Positions 1 to 8,628 of a DNA stretch of 64,000 nt are shown in pieces (within the stretch, counting starts at the first letter, position 1; each line of letters starts with the position of its first letter). The notes below the pieces were generated by a model. It was not told the DNA's origin, did not search any database, and was given only the letters and a program-made list of their open reading frames with translations. The translations under genes were made by a program, and so were the position numbers. Source of the DNA: Planctomycetaceae bacterium (GTDB taxonomy: Bacteria > Planctomycetota > Planctomycetia > Planctomycetales > Planctomycetaceae); contig JAKFWC010000005.1 in assembly GCA_021732975.1 (NCBI GenBank), positions 1 through 64,000 of the forward strand. The letters are read 5' to 3'.

Positions 1-247
1 TTCGCCTCCCGATGCTCCCCACCCCGCCTCGCGGCGACGCAGTTTCGGTCAGCTACAGGACGGAGAACGTCTCCCTGAAGAGGACTTGCACCTCTCTATC
101 CAATCACACTTGCCAACGCACCCTCTTCGCGGCGGCGCCGCCCCAGATTGCTGCGGGCAATCTGAGCCACCCAGTCAATCAGGGACACCCGGGAAGCAGT
201 GACACATCCACGTCTTTCGACAAGATCGAGCGATGCCACACTCTGCC
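1..247. other. Left edge, no gene recognised
   Basis: Open frames exist on both strands here, but none has a recognisable domain or a convincing start. They look like chance frames. The minus-strand gene at 248-844 ends at the right boundary of this stretch. Confidence 0.5.
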
Positions 248-844
248 TCAGAGCACCGTCTGGACAACTCGTCGTTCCCAAAGGTAAACCGAAATCCTCG
301 CGGCCTCCGCTTGAGCGCGTGGTCGTGGATCCGGCTGTTCGATCAGAATCGACTGTGTCCAACTGAAAAGATTGCCTTCGACAGTGAAGGCTGGTAGAAA
401 TTGATCAAACCGGTGTCGTGGAGAATCATAAACTACTGCCAGAAAAGCAATCCGATGGGCTGATCGATTCTGATCGAGAGTCGGCAACCGATCACGAACA
501 TCCCTGACTGCTGACGCATGTTCCGCTTCTTTAATTCCAAGATGCTTTTTGAAATTCCCGTTTCTTCCCTCGAATCGCCAGTCGTCTCGATTACCTCCAT
601 TGTGCGTCTGAAGAAGCTTCGTCTCCATCCACGTCATTTCGTTCTGGTGCAAGAAAACCAAGTCACACTGAGTTCCAGGTAAAGTCGGGTAAGCCCGCTT
701 ATCGCCGTTTAACTGCCGAAGAAGGAGTGGGTTTAGGTCTTCGACCGTAGAGTTTTTATTACGCTCTTCGTACATCAGATGGAAAGGCTGTCCACTCAAG
801 ACCGAGATAATGGATTTGCCGAGCGGTGTAAGAGTATCAGGCAT
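248..844 (-). CDS. Hypothetical protein, possible PD-(D/E)XK-like fold
   Basis: A 198-residue soluble protein with ATG at 844. I do not recognise the family. The stretch around residues 61-76 has Asp61, Glu74 and Lys76 in a D-x12-ExK arrangement (CDLVFLH...METK) between hydrophobic strands, which resembles the active-site strand pair of PD-(D/E)XK nucleases. This is motif-level inference only. Base composition looks lower in GC than the flanking genes. The gene sits beside a 31-bp inverted-repeat element and the duplicated homing-endonuclease-repeat genes, so it may belong to an acquired patch. The coding call is reasonable; the function is a guess. Confidence 0.6.
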   Translation of the reverse strand: MPDTLTPLGKSIISVLSGQPFHLMYEERNKNSTVEDLNPLLLRQLNGDKRAYPTLPGTQCDLVFLHQNEMTWMETKLLQTHNGGNRDDWRFEGRNGNFKKHLGIKEAEHASAVRDVRDRLPTLDQNRSAHRIAFLAVVYDSPRHRFDQFLPAFTVEGNLFSWTQSILIEQPDPRPRAQAEAARISVYLWERRVVQTVL

Positions 845-864
845 TGGTAAGCTCTTCAGAACCG

Positions 865-1069
865 GGTACCACCGGTTGCCTCAACCGGTGCCGCGATCGC
901 GGCTGGAAGCTTCTCGATCCGCGTTCATGCTATCAGAATCATGCTTGGCAGCGGAAAGAAACACAAATTGATCGGTATGCCGATGACGGGAGCAGGCTGA
1001 AAGGACTGGACATTCTGCCTTGAGGCTTCCGACCGCTGCGCGGCACTGGTTGAGGCAACCGGTGGTACC
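865..1069. repeat. Inverted-repeat element with 31-bp arms
   Basis: Arms at 865-895 and 1039-1069 are reverse complements at 30 of 31 positions (core CCGGTTGCCTCAACCGGT, itself partly palindromic). They enclose 143 bp with no convincing gene. The architecture is MITE-like or that of a large REP-type element. It lies directly upstream of the minus-strand gene at 844. Confidence 0.7.
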
Positions 1070-1093
1070 CCGTTAGCACCGGTATTCATCCCT

Positions 1094-1189
1094 GTCCACA
1101 CGGACTTCTCACCTCTCAAAAATCGAAAAACTCCCCTCTTGCCCAACGGCGACTACCAGTGCGAGGTTGTGAACATCACGCACCACGCG
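1094..1189 (+). repeat. Duplicated leader block, copy 1
   Basis: About 95 bp, beginning GTCCACACGGACTTCTCACC, recurs with small differences at 1871-1963. Each copy precedes a copy of the homing-endonuclease-repeat gene, so leader and gene were duplicated together. Confidence 0.75.
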
Positions 1190-1210
1190 ACAGGCATGAG
1201 GGAGAGGGGC

Positions 1211-1987
1211 ATGACAACGCGGGAAGAACTATTGGAGACGCTGCGGCGGCTGGCGGTCGAACAGGGGCCGGACATCACGTTGTACCGCTTTCGAGAAGAG
1301 ACGGGGATCTCGCGGAATATCGTGTATGACCGCTGGGGGAACTGGACCAATCTGCGTGTCGCCGCCGGGCTGCCGCGACGGGTGACGATCGCACCGGTCT
1401 ATTCGGAAGACGAGTTGCTCGGCGAGTTTCATGCAGCCGCGCGGGAGGTCGACCGCTATCCCACTTTGGGCGAGTTTTCGCGATTGTCGGACCGGAGCTT
1501 GACGACGTTCGACCGTCGCTTCGGTCCCAAGCCCGCGCTCATCGACCGCTACCGCGCCTGGCTGGAACCACAACCGGCCGATGTCCGTCCGGCGTTCCTC
1601 GCCGGCATCGAACCGGACTGCGAGCCGAGCGTGGTTCCGGGGCTGGGAGTGCTGCGCGAAGCCGTCCCGCCGATGGATCTTTCAACTCGTTCCCACGCTC
1701 TGCGTGGGAACGCCTGGCCGCGACGCTCTGCGTCGCACGAACGCTTCACGCCGCCCGAAGACGACGCGGAGCGTCGAAGACCGGGGGTTCCCACGCGGAG
1801 CATGGGAACCAGTTCCGTAGAGTGCGTCGCGACGCGCCCGGCCGTGCTGTTAGCACTGGTAGTCCTCTCTGTCCACGCGGACTTCTCACCTCTCAAAAAT
1901 CGAAAAACTCCCTCTTGCCCAACGGCGATACCAGTGCGAGCTTATGAAAATCACGCACCACGCACCGAGGCTGTGATTTTATCGTAG
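1211..1987 (+). CDS. Homing-endonuclease-associated-repeat protein, copy 1 (altered 3' end)
   Basis: 258 residues from ATG 1211, which follows a GAGGGAGAGG ribosome-binding stretch. Residues 1-120 hold two units resembling the HNH_repeat family (PF18780): ELLETLRRLAVEQG...WGNWTNLRVAAGL, then ELLGEFHAAAREV...YPTLGEFSRL. The family consists of putative DNA-binding modules found beside homing endonucleases; no HNH catalytic motif is visible. The first ~470 bp are almost identical to the copy at 2156. From about 1688 the frame runs through a palindromic repeat element, giving a nonsense-like tail rich in Arg and Pro, and it stops at a TAG supplied by the inverted repeat at 1984. The native C-terminus is therefore probably lost. 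Confidence 0.6.
   Translation: MTTREELLETLRRLAVEQGPDITLYRFREETGISRNIVYDRWGNWTNLRVAAGLPRRVTIAPVYSEDELLGEFHAAAREVDRYPTLGEFSRLSDRSLTTFDRRFGPKPALIDRYRAWLEPQPADVRPAFLAGIEPDCEPSVVPGLGVLREAVPPMDLSTRSHALRGNAWPRRSASHERFTPPEDDAERRRPGVPTRSMGTSSVECVATRPAVLLALVVLSVHADFSPLKNRKTPSCPTAIPVRAYENHAPRTEAVILS
1688..1812. repeat. Compound palindromic repeat, copy A
   Basis: About 125 bp with an outer palindrome at each end (GTTCCCACGCTCTGCGTGGG at the left; the right end is an imperfect version) and inner palindromes (GCGACGCTCTGCGTCGC; GACGCGGAGCGTC). The same layout recurs at 16919-17047 and 34824-34947. Here it overlaps the 3' part of the reading frame beginning at 1211. Confidence 0.8.
1871..1963 (+). repeat. 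Duplicated leader block, copy 2
   Basis: Second copy of the block at 1094-1189. It is followed by the inverted-repeat element at 1967-2126 and then by gene copy 2, so the element entered between leader and gene in this copy only. Confidence 0.75.
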
Positions 1988-2126
1988 CCCTGTCGCTCCG
2001 CGACAGGAAAGCCGAGAAAACAACACGCGATGCCCGATCGAGACGGCCGGACATCGCGAACCGCGTCCACCGCACGGCTTTCCTGTCGCGGAGCGACAGG
2101 GCTACTTTTGAAAAACTCACAGCCTC
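1967..2126. repeat. MITE-like nested inverted-repeat element
   Basis: The outer arms GAGGCTGTGA (1967-1976) and TCACAGCCTC (2117-2126) flank a perfect 31-bp inverted repeat (1984-2014 and 2075-2105; core GCCCTGTCGCTCCGCGACAG) around a 60-nt centre. It has no coding capacity of its own. It interrupts the leader of the second homing-endonuclease-repeat gene and supplies the stop codon of the first copy. Confidence 0.7.
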
Positions 2127-2155
2127 ATCACATGACTGGCAGGAGGGAGAGGCCC

Positions 2156-2968
2156 ATGACGACTCGGGAAGAACTGCTGGAGACGCTGCGGCGGCTGGCG
2201 GTCGAGCAGGGGCCGGACATCACGTTGTATCGCTTTCGGGAAGAGACGGGGATTTCGCGGAATATCGTGTATGACCGCTGGGGGAACTGGACCAATCTGC
2301 GTGTCGCCGCCGGGTTGCCGCGACGCGTGACGATCGCACCAGTCTATTCGGAAGACGAGTTGCTCGGCGAGTTTCATGCGGCCGCGCGGGAGGTCGACCG
2401 CTATCCCACTTTGGGCGAGTTTTCGCGATTGTCGGACCGGAGCTGGACGACATTCGACCGCCGCTTCGGTCCCAAGCCCGCGATCATCGACCGCTACCGC
2501 GGTTGGCTGGAACCACAACCGGCCGATGTCCGCCCGGCGTTCCTGGTCGGCATCGAACCGGATTGCGAGCCCAGTGTGGTTCCCGGACTGGGGGTGCCGC
2601 GTGAAGTCGTCCCGCCGCCGATGGATCTCTCCTCGCTGCTGGGCGACTTTCCCCCACCCGGGGAACCGGAACCGGGCCCGTTCCCGCCGGCATGGTTGCG
2701 CGACGTCTTCTCGAAATCGTTCAAGCCGTTGCTGGTGCTGCTGGTGGCGGCGGCGTTGACATCGGGTGCCACTGGCGGTCGCTCTGGACCGCCAGTGCCT
2801 GTTGTCACAACGCTCCGATCCGAAGACACTGGCGAACGAGTACATTCGCCAGTGACACCCTACGCGGCGCACTTGTCGGTGCGTGGGTCGCCCGGTCAAC
2901 GTGATCGTACCACGGCTGCGGAGTCCGCAGGGTGCGTCGCGACGCAACCTATGAAACGATCGCAACGG
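2156..2968 (+). CDS. Homing-endonuclease-associated-repeat protein, copy 2 (3' end uncertain)
   Basis: ATG 2156 follows a GGAGGGAGAGG ribosome-binding stretch. Residues 1-120 carry the same two HNH_repeat-like units as the copy at 1211, with only a few substitutions. Beyond residue ~160 this copy keeps a Pro/Gly-rich linker and a hydrophobic segment (LLVLLVAAAL) that copy 1 lost. The frame then passes two hairpin repeats and has no stop until 5746, running antisense through the whole next gene. The end given is only the point where the neighbour begins; the true stop is probably lost to rearrangement or a frameshift. Function is unknown; DNA binding is inferred from the family. Confidence 0.5.
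2770..2854. repeat. Two CACTGGC hairpins
   Basis: CACTGGCGGTC/GACCGCCAGTG (2770-2797, 11-bp stem) and CACTGGCGAA/TTCGCCAGTG (2827-2854, 10-bp stem) belong to one palindrome type. A shorter relative lies at 59811-59832. Confidence 0.75.
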
Positions 2969-5479
2969 TCAGTGGTTGAACAAGAACTCCTTCGTGTTCA
3001 CCAATGCCCAGAGGACATCTTCCCAGGCGATTTTCGGGTTGTCCTTGTGTTTTTCGAGGTGGGCCAGCGCGACTTTGAGTTCGTCAGCTTCGGGTTCGCG
3101 GGCGTAGACCCAGCGGTAGAGTTCGCGGACTTTCTGGTCGTCCGAGCGAGTCTTGTCGTTGGCGAGCATCGCGGGGCGGGCGTTGCCGGCGGCAACTTTG
3201 TTCTGCACTTCCGCGCTGTTGAGCAGGTGCAGGCTCTGCGCGAGGTTCGCTTCCTGGGAGCGTTCGCATTCACACGCGGTGTCGCCCTGCGGCTGGCCGA
3301 AGACCTTCAGGAAGTAGACGTTCTGGGCCATCGACGGATCGGGAATCTGCATCGACTTCGACCCGGCCGGGAGACCGCCGAAGGCCTGCGTGGTCGCGGT
3401 GATCTGATGGAAGGCGTCGTACAACACTTCCGCCGTCAGCCGCTTCGGGTAGTAGCGCGAGAAGTTCTGCTTGTCCTTGAGGTTGTACTCGTTCGGCAGC
3501 GACGTGAGTTGATACGTGCTCGACTTCACGATCGTCCGGCAGAGTTGCTTCAGGTCGAACTTGCTGTCGATGAAGCTCCGCGCGAGTTGATTGAGGAGTT
3601 CCGGGTTGGCGGGCGGGTTCGTTTCCCGCATGTCGTCTTCCGGTTCCACGATGCCGCGGCTGAAGAAGTGCTTCCAGTAACGGTTGACGAGAGCCTTGGC
3701 GAAGAACGGGTTCTGCGGGTCGGACATCCAGTCGGCGAGGTGTGTCCGCGGGTCTTCTTCCTGCGGGATCGTCAGCGGCTTCGATCCCAAACCGGCCGGG
3801 ACGAGCATCTTGCCGGAACGTTCGTTGCGGGCTTGGGCGACGCCTTGCGTGTCCTGGTGGAAGATGCGTTTGTCGCGCATCTGATTGTTCGCACCGATGA
3901 TGTTCTTGCGGCCGACACGGCTGAAGAACGCGGAGAGACCGTAGTAATCGTCCTGGCTCCACTTCTCGAACGGGTGGTGGTGACAGCGGGCGCATTGAAT
4001 GCGGAGGCCGAGGAACAACTGGGCGACATCTTCCACCTGTTCGTTGGTCTGATCGACTTCGCGGTACCATGTGACCGCGGGGACATCGTCGGCGTTGCCC
4101 GACGCGGTCAGCAACTCGCGGACGAATTGATCGTACGGCTTGTTTTCGTAGAGCGTGGTCCAAATCCAGCGGTAGAAGGCGTAGGTGGTGGCCTGCTGGT
4201 CATTGCCGCGTTTCTTGTTGCGGAGGACCATATTCCACTTGTTGGCGAAGTAGTCGGCATAAGCCGGAGAGTCGAGCAGTTTGTCGATGATCTTGTCGCG
4301 CTTGGCGGGATCGGCATCGGCGAGGAACGCCTGGGCTTCGGCTTCGGTCGGGATGGTGCCGGTGAGGTCGATCGACACTCGGCGAAGGAATGTCGCATCA
4401 TCGGCGGGAGCGGAGGCCGGAATGCCGAGGATATCGAGCTTGCCGAAGACGGCGTTGTCGATGAAATTCTTCGGCGTCGGCTTCTGAGCGATTTCGGCCC
4501 CGAGCGGGATCGTCGCGCGGAACGTCGAGACCTGACCCTGATAGCGGGCCATGATTGCGACTTCCCCGGCGAGATCGTGCGTCTTCACCAAGCCGCTGAC
4601 ATTGACTTCGGCCATTTCCGGATCATTGGCTTCAAAGAGGGCCATGCGAGTGACATCTTCGCTGCTGCCGTCGCTATACATCGCGACGACCGTGATCTGC
4701 TGATCGGTGCTGCGATCCATCACGCGGCCTTCGGGCAGGCACTTGATGGCCGTGACGACAGGATCGGTGGCAGCACCGTAGGGCATGCCCTGTTCAATCC
4801 AACGGGAGATCAAGCGGTATTCATAGCTACCAACTTCCATCCGCTTGCCGCCGCCGTGGGGCGATTGGCCCACCGGTTTGGTCAACAGCAGACTCTGGCT
4901 GGGCGATGGCTGGAAAATGCGGCGACCGCGGCCTTCCTTCACAAGGAACTCGTGATCGTCTTCCGGATAGAAGCCGAGCAGCGACAGTTTAAAGCCGTTC
5001 TGTCCACTCGCCTTGCCGTGGCAGCCGCCGCTGTTGCAACTCAGCTTGGTAAAGATCGGCACGACCTGATTCGGGAAGTTCACCGGGACATCGTTCGCGA
5101 AACCGGTGACATGGACCGGCAACTCGGCAACGAGATTGGACCCGATGGCTTTGACAGTCGTGGCCCCATCGGCGACTGGCGTCAGATAACCATTGGCATC
5201 AACCTGCACGATGCCCGCGGGTTCGGTGACGAACTGGACTGTTCGCGTGTGGTCACGCAGTTGTCCGGTCGAGTAAACACCAGTGACGAAGAGTTGCTGG
5301 CGGCTGTCCCGTCCGCGGATGGCAAGCCCTTGGCCGGTGAGGTTCGGTTCGATCCGCAGTGCCGTCAATTGGCCGGGATCGCCCAGACCTTTCGGAGCCG
5401 CCGCGAAGAGGGTACTGCTCGAAAGGAGCACGCCACCGGCGATCCACAACAGCGAACGGAACGAACGCAGTTCGGGCAT
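2969..5479 (-). CDS. Secreted DUF1549/DUF1553 protein with Big_2-like domains
   Basis: 836 residues from ATG 5479, preceded by GGAG; a GTG 15 bp upstream is possible. A signal peptide (SLLWIAGGVLLSSSTLFAAA) is followed by a Big_2-like domain, a CNSGGCHG haem-type segment near residue 150, a second Ig-like domain, DUF1549 with CARCHHHPFEKW (CxxCH), and DUF1553 ending in TKEFLFNH. These are very abundant, mostly uncharacterised exported proteins of planctomycetes, presumed to bind c-type haem; usual partners are DUF1501 proteins, but none is adjacent here. Two paralogues lie at 31303 and 52804. Family assignment is firm; biochemical role is unknown. Confidence 0.9.
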   Translation of the reverse strand: MPELRSFRSLLWIAGGVLLSSSTLFAAAPKGLGDPGQLTALRIEPNLTGQGLAIRGRDSRQQLFVTGVYSTGQLRDHTRTVQFVTEPAGIVQVDANGYLTPVADGATTVKAIGSNLVAELPVHVTGFANDVPVNFPNQVVPIFTKLSCNSGGCHGKASGQNGFKLSLLGFYPEDDHEFLVKEGRGRRIFQPSPSQSLLLTKPVGQSPHGGGKRMEVGSYEYRLISRWIEQGMPYGAATDPVVTAIKCLPEGRVMDRSTDQQITVVAMYSDGSSEDVTRMALFEANDPEMAEVNVSGLVKTHDLAGEVAIMARYQGQVSTFRATIPLGAEIAQKPTPKNFIDNAVFGKLDILGIPASAPADDATFLRRVSIDLTGTIPTEAEAQAFLADADPAKRDKIIDKLLDSPAYADYFANKWNMVLRNKKRGNDQQATTYAFYRWIWTTLYENKPYDQFVRELLTASGNADDVPAVTWYREVDQTNEQVEDVAQLFLGLRIQCARCHHHPFEKWSQDDYYGLSAFFSRVGRKNIIGANNQMRDKRIFHQDTQGVAQARNERSGKMLVPAGLGSKPLTIPQEEDPRTHLADWMSDPQNPFFAKALVNRYWKHFFSRGIVEPEDDMRETNPPANPELLNQLARSFIDSKFDLKQLCRTIVKSSTYQLTSLPNEYNLKDKQNFSRYYPKRLTAEVLYDAFHQITATTQAFGGLPAGSKSMQIPDPSMAQNVYFLKVFGQPQGDTACECERSQEANLAQSLHLLNSAEVQNKVAAGNARPAMLANDKTRSDDQKVRELYRWVYAREPEADELKVALAHLEKHKDNPKIAWEDVLWALVNTKEFLFNH

Positions 5480-5785
5480 GGGACAATTCTCCACGGTCCG
5501 TCTAACGGCACCACTCAGGCGGGTAATCGACAGGTTTTATCCCGGCGATTCGGGCAGGTCCACTGGCAGGTTCAGCACGCGGCATTCACGAATGAAACGG
5601 GGGAGGCACCCGAGCCACATGGAATTCCACGGATTTTCACAAACTCGCAACTTCCAACATATCAACATCTGCTTTTTTGTCAAGCGGCGCAAAGCCCAAG
5701 TTGCGTCGGTTCGACAAAATCCGCAGAGTCGCGGTGTGGGATGTGACTTTGCGGGATACGTCGGCTTTAACGGCCACATCGGTTT

Positions 5786-6580
5786 TCAACTGGCAGGCGG
5801 TTCGGGCCCCCGCATCGACGGCCAGAGCCGCATGCCGAGTGCAACTGTGAGGCACATCCACGAGACCAGCAACGGCTGCGAGCTGAGTGTCATGGAAACG
5901 ATCACATTCGATTGAAACGCGCGTGGCCAATGCCGCTGGATGGCACGTTGCGATTCCATCGAGAAAGCGAACACCGCCACAGAGAAAAACACTGCGAATA
6001 GCATCCACAAAGGTCTTCGTTGCCGTCCCAGCATGAAGACGCCAAGGAGCATCATGGGTGGTGCAAAGACCGCCAGGTTGTGCAGAAATCGTAAATACGC
6101 CGTACCATCTCGCCCGGTCCATGAGCGGATATACCCGTTGAAAAACCAAGCGTTGACAATGAGGACGCAAAAGCAAACAACGCAAACGACTATCCCCGCT
6201 GCCGACCAGAAAACATTCCGGTTCATCCAGCGGGATAAGGGAAATATCACCGTGATGCCGTATGCGAATCCGAGCAGTGATACCTGGATAAAACCGTCCC
6301 CTCGCAACAGCAGGCTCGTCGCGACAACGATCACCACGCCGAGCGCTCCGGCCACCAGTCCCATAGCCGCACACAACATGGTCGTCTGAAAGACCGCCGT
6401 CCACCCGGTCAAATTCCGCAGCGGCGGCGGATATCCCGGCGAGAAATACCACTGGTGAATGCCGACAAACGGTCGCCAGAGTTGCCACATGCGCGGCGCG
6501 GCGGGATCGTGTTCCTCAAGTGGTGGTTCAGCAGGGGTTTCCACGGTCGTGAGTCTCCACGGGGCGGCAACGCGCACCAT
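5786..6580 (-). CDS. Polytopic membrane protein, unknown function
   Basis: 264 residues from ATG 6580. About 50 cytoplasmic-looking residues are followed by roughly six hydrophobic spans (e.g. LCAAMGLVAGALGVVIVV, AAGIVVCVVCFCVLIV, LWMLFAVFFSVAVFAF). No motif links it to a known transporter or enzyme. It is divergent from ribBA, with 86 bp between the starts. Coding confidence is good from the regular membrane segments. Confidence 0.75.
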   Translation of the reverse strand: MVRVAAPWRLTTVETPAEPPLEEHDPAAPRMWQLWRPFVGIHQWYFSPGYPPPLRNLTGWTAVFQTTMLCAAMGLVAGALGVVIVVATSLLLRGDGFIQVSLLGFAYGITVIFPLSRWMNRNVFWSAAGIVVCVVCFCVLIVNAWFFNGYIRSWTGRDGTAYLRFLHNLAVFAPPMMLLGVFMLGRQRRPLWMLFAVFFSVAVFAFSMESQRAIQRHWPRAFQSNVIVSMTLSSQPLLVSWMCLTVALGMRLWPSMRGPEPPAS

Positions 6581-6666
6581 CCTCGCTGGAACCGTGTCAC
6601 ATTACTACTGGATGCGCTACAATACTGTTGTGGTCCCCTGCCCTGACGCTGAACTGGCCCCTTGTG

Positions 6667-7902
6667 ATGCCGCATCTGACGCCGCCGGAATTCAACAGTA
6701 TTGACGACGCCGTGGCAGCCCTGCGCGACGGAAAAATGGTGATTGTCGTCGATGCGGAAGAGCGGGAAAATGAAGGCGATTTCATCTGTGCGGCGGAAGA
6801 TATCACGCCGGAGATGGTTCACTTCATGTTGCGACACGGAGCGGGCGTGCTCTGTGTGCCGTTGCTGCACGAAGCCGCCGAACGGCTGGGGCTGACACCG
6901 ATTGTCGATGCGGAACGGAACACGGCCCCCAATCGGACGGCGTTTCTCACACCGATCGACCATCGCGATAGCGGCAGCGGTGTCAGTTCGGAAGCCCGGG
7001 CGTTGACCATTCGGGAATTGGGAAATCCGGCGTCCGCCGCGCGGGACTTCGTGCGGCCCGGTCACATTTCGCCGCTGCTGGCGAAAGATGGCGGGGTGTT
7101 GCGACGGGCCGGTCACACCGAAGCGACGATTGATCTGTTGCGACTCGCGGGCAAGCAACCCGTGGGCGTGCTGATCGAGATTCTCAGCGAAACCGGTCGC
7201 GGCATGGCTCACTTTGACGAGCTCGTGGTCCTCGCCCGCAAACAACAGATGCCGATCATCTCCATCGAGCAACTCATTCGCTATCGGCGGATGCGCGAGC
7301 AGCTGGTGAAACGCGAGGCGGATGTCCCGTTCAAGACACGGAACTATGGTGAATTCCACGTCATTGCTTACGACGTGCAATACGAAGATCAACAACCGCT
7401 GGCGATTGTCTGGGGCGATTTGAAGTCGGTCCCTGCGCCACTGGTGCGCGTGCATTCGTCGTGCTTCACCGGTGATGTGCTCGATTCCCTGCGCTGCGAC
7501 TGCGGCGACCAACTGCACCTCGCGATGGAGATGATCGCGAAAGAAGGTGTCGGGGCGGTGATCTACCTGCCACAGGAGGGCCGCGGAATTGGCCTCGTCG
7601 CGAAATTGAAGGCATATCAACTGCAGGATCAGGGATTGGACACCGTCGAGGCAAATCACAAGCTCGGCTATAAAGCCGATTCGCGCGACTACGGGATTGG
7701 CCTGCAGATTCTGAAGGATCTTGGCTTGTCCGCGGTGCGGCTGCTGACAAATAATCCGCGGAAAATTAACGCGTTTCCGGGGTTCGATCTGCAACTCGTC
7801 GAGCAAGTCCCCATTATTGCACCGATGGAAAAAGAGCGGGTGCATTATCTCGCCACCAAGCGTGACAAGATGGGACACATTCTGCCGGCAGATGAACAAT
7901 GA
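6667..7902 (+). CDS. ribBA: RibBA: DHBP synthase / GTP cyclohydrolase II
   Basis: 411 residues from ATG 6667; an upstream alternative start would add 13 unconserved residues. The N-terminal half is 3,4-dihydroxy-2-butanone-4-phosphate synthase, with [11 protein letters not shown] (acidic Mg2+ loop) near residue 28. The C-terminal half is GTP cyclohydrolase II, with the zinc cysteines in [18 protein letters not shown] and the catalytic/GTP stretch [10 protein letters not shown]. Together they make both precursors of riboflavin in the cytosol. I see no FMN-riboswitch fold in the 86-bp upstream gap. Length is normal for the fused enzyme. Confidence 0.96.
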   Translation: MPHLTPPEFNSIDDAVAALRDGKMVIVVDAEERENEGDFICAAEDITPEMVHFMLRHGAGVLCVPLLHEAAERLGLTPIVDAERNTAPNRTAFLTPIDHRDSGSGVSSEARALTIRELGNPASAARDFVRPGHISPLLAKDGGVLRRAGHTEATIDLLRLAGKQPVGVLIEILSETGRGMAHFDELVVLARKQQMPIISIEQLIRYRRMREQLVKREADVPFKTRNYGEFHVIAYDVQYEDQQPLAIVWGDLKSVPAPLVRVHSSCFTGDVLDSLRCDCGDQLHLAMEMIAKEGVGAVIYLPQEGRGIGLVAKLKAYQLQDQGLDTVEANHKLGYKADSRDYGIGLQILKDLGLSAVRLLTNNPRKINAFPGFDLQLVEQVPIIAPMEKERVHYLATKRDKMGHILPADEQ

Positions 7903-7962
7903 GGGACGATGTCGTAGGGGCGAACCTCTTCGTTGCCCCGTGACAACAACGAACGCTTCTCT

Positions 7963-8265
7963 CTACAGTGCGGCTTCCGCGATCAGCGGCCGACACTCTG
8001 TATGATCGTCAGCGTCGCTCATTCCGAAGAGCGTATTGAGTTCCGTTAGAAAACGATCCATCGCGGCTTCTTCGTCATCAATCGTCGTGGCCCCGGCGAC
8101 CGGGGCGGTGGTCGTGTGCGGGGCGAGTTCACCACGGAGAACACGGATATGAGCCGGAGCTTCGATGCCCAGCCGGACGGTCCCCTTTCCCGTTTGAATC
8201 ACAGTGATGACAATATCATTGCCAATCTTGATTGTTTCGGTCTTCTTCCGGGTTAAGACGAGCAT
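7963..8265 (-). CDS. csrA: CsrA-type translational regulator with C-terminal extension
   Basis: 100 residues from ATG 8265, which has a clear GGAGG eight bases upstream. MLVLTRKKTETIKIGNDIVI and the following RLGIEAP...VLRGEL match the CsrA/RsmA RNA-binding fold, including the conserved Leu4 region and the Arg near residue 44. CsrA dimers bind GGA loops in mRNA leaders and repress or stabilise translation. Typical proteins have 60-75 residues; this one adds ~35 residues rich in Ala, Thr and acidic residues. It is convergent with ribBA. Confidence 0.93.
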   Translation of the reverse strand: MLVLTRKKTETIKIGNDIVITVIQTGKGTVRLGIEAPAHIRVLRGELAPHTTTAPVAGATTIDDEEAAMDRFLTELNTLFGMSDADDHTECRPLIAEAAL

Positions 8266-8628
8266 CTGAGTTTCCTCCATGATGGGGCCAAACCGCCTCG
8301 AAGAACCGCGAATCGCACCCCCGTGGTGGTCGCAGGCGAGGTCGCTCTGACCGCGGCAGAAGAGAAAAGCAACCGGTGTGCCGAGCTTTTCAGAATCTTG
8401 GCACAGGCACGTAAAATATCCGCAACGTCCTTCCAACAAAGGCGATGCAGCGCCGTCACACGATCCACACCGCTGTCGACGATTGTCATGTCAAGAGGAA
8501 GTTGCGGTTTTTACAATGCGGAATGCAGTGGGAATTACAATCCGATTCGCGACAGCGGCGCCGACAAAATGTCTCGTAGAAGAGACACTTTTTGAGTGCG
8601 TGGACTGAGTGATCCTGCAAAGCACAAA
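8266..8628. other. Intergenic, csrA leader region
   Basis: This 363-bp gap lies between the csrA start and the end of the DUF374 gene. Apart from the csrA ribosome-binding site at its left edge, I see no gene, tRNA or strong hairpin. Confidence 0.5.

Noticed and set aside
2969-5746. A 1238-codon open frame from 2030 to 5746 that appears to fuse the homing-endonuclease-repeat gene to a long C-terminal part
   Set aside because: From 2969 onward it is antisense to the complete DUF1549/1553 gene; the extension has no domain and reflects GC-rich codon use on the opposite strand.
6581-6666. Possible FMN riboswitch before ribBA
   Set aside because: The gap is only 86 bp and lacks the conserved RFN-element blocks.
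6409-7899. A 496-codon minus-strand frame
   Set aside because: Antisense to ribBA, whose motifs are unambiguous.
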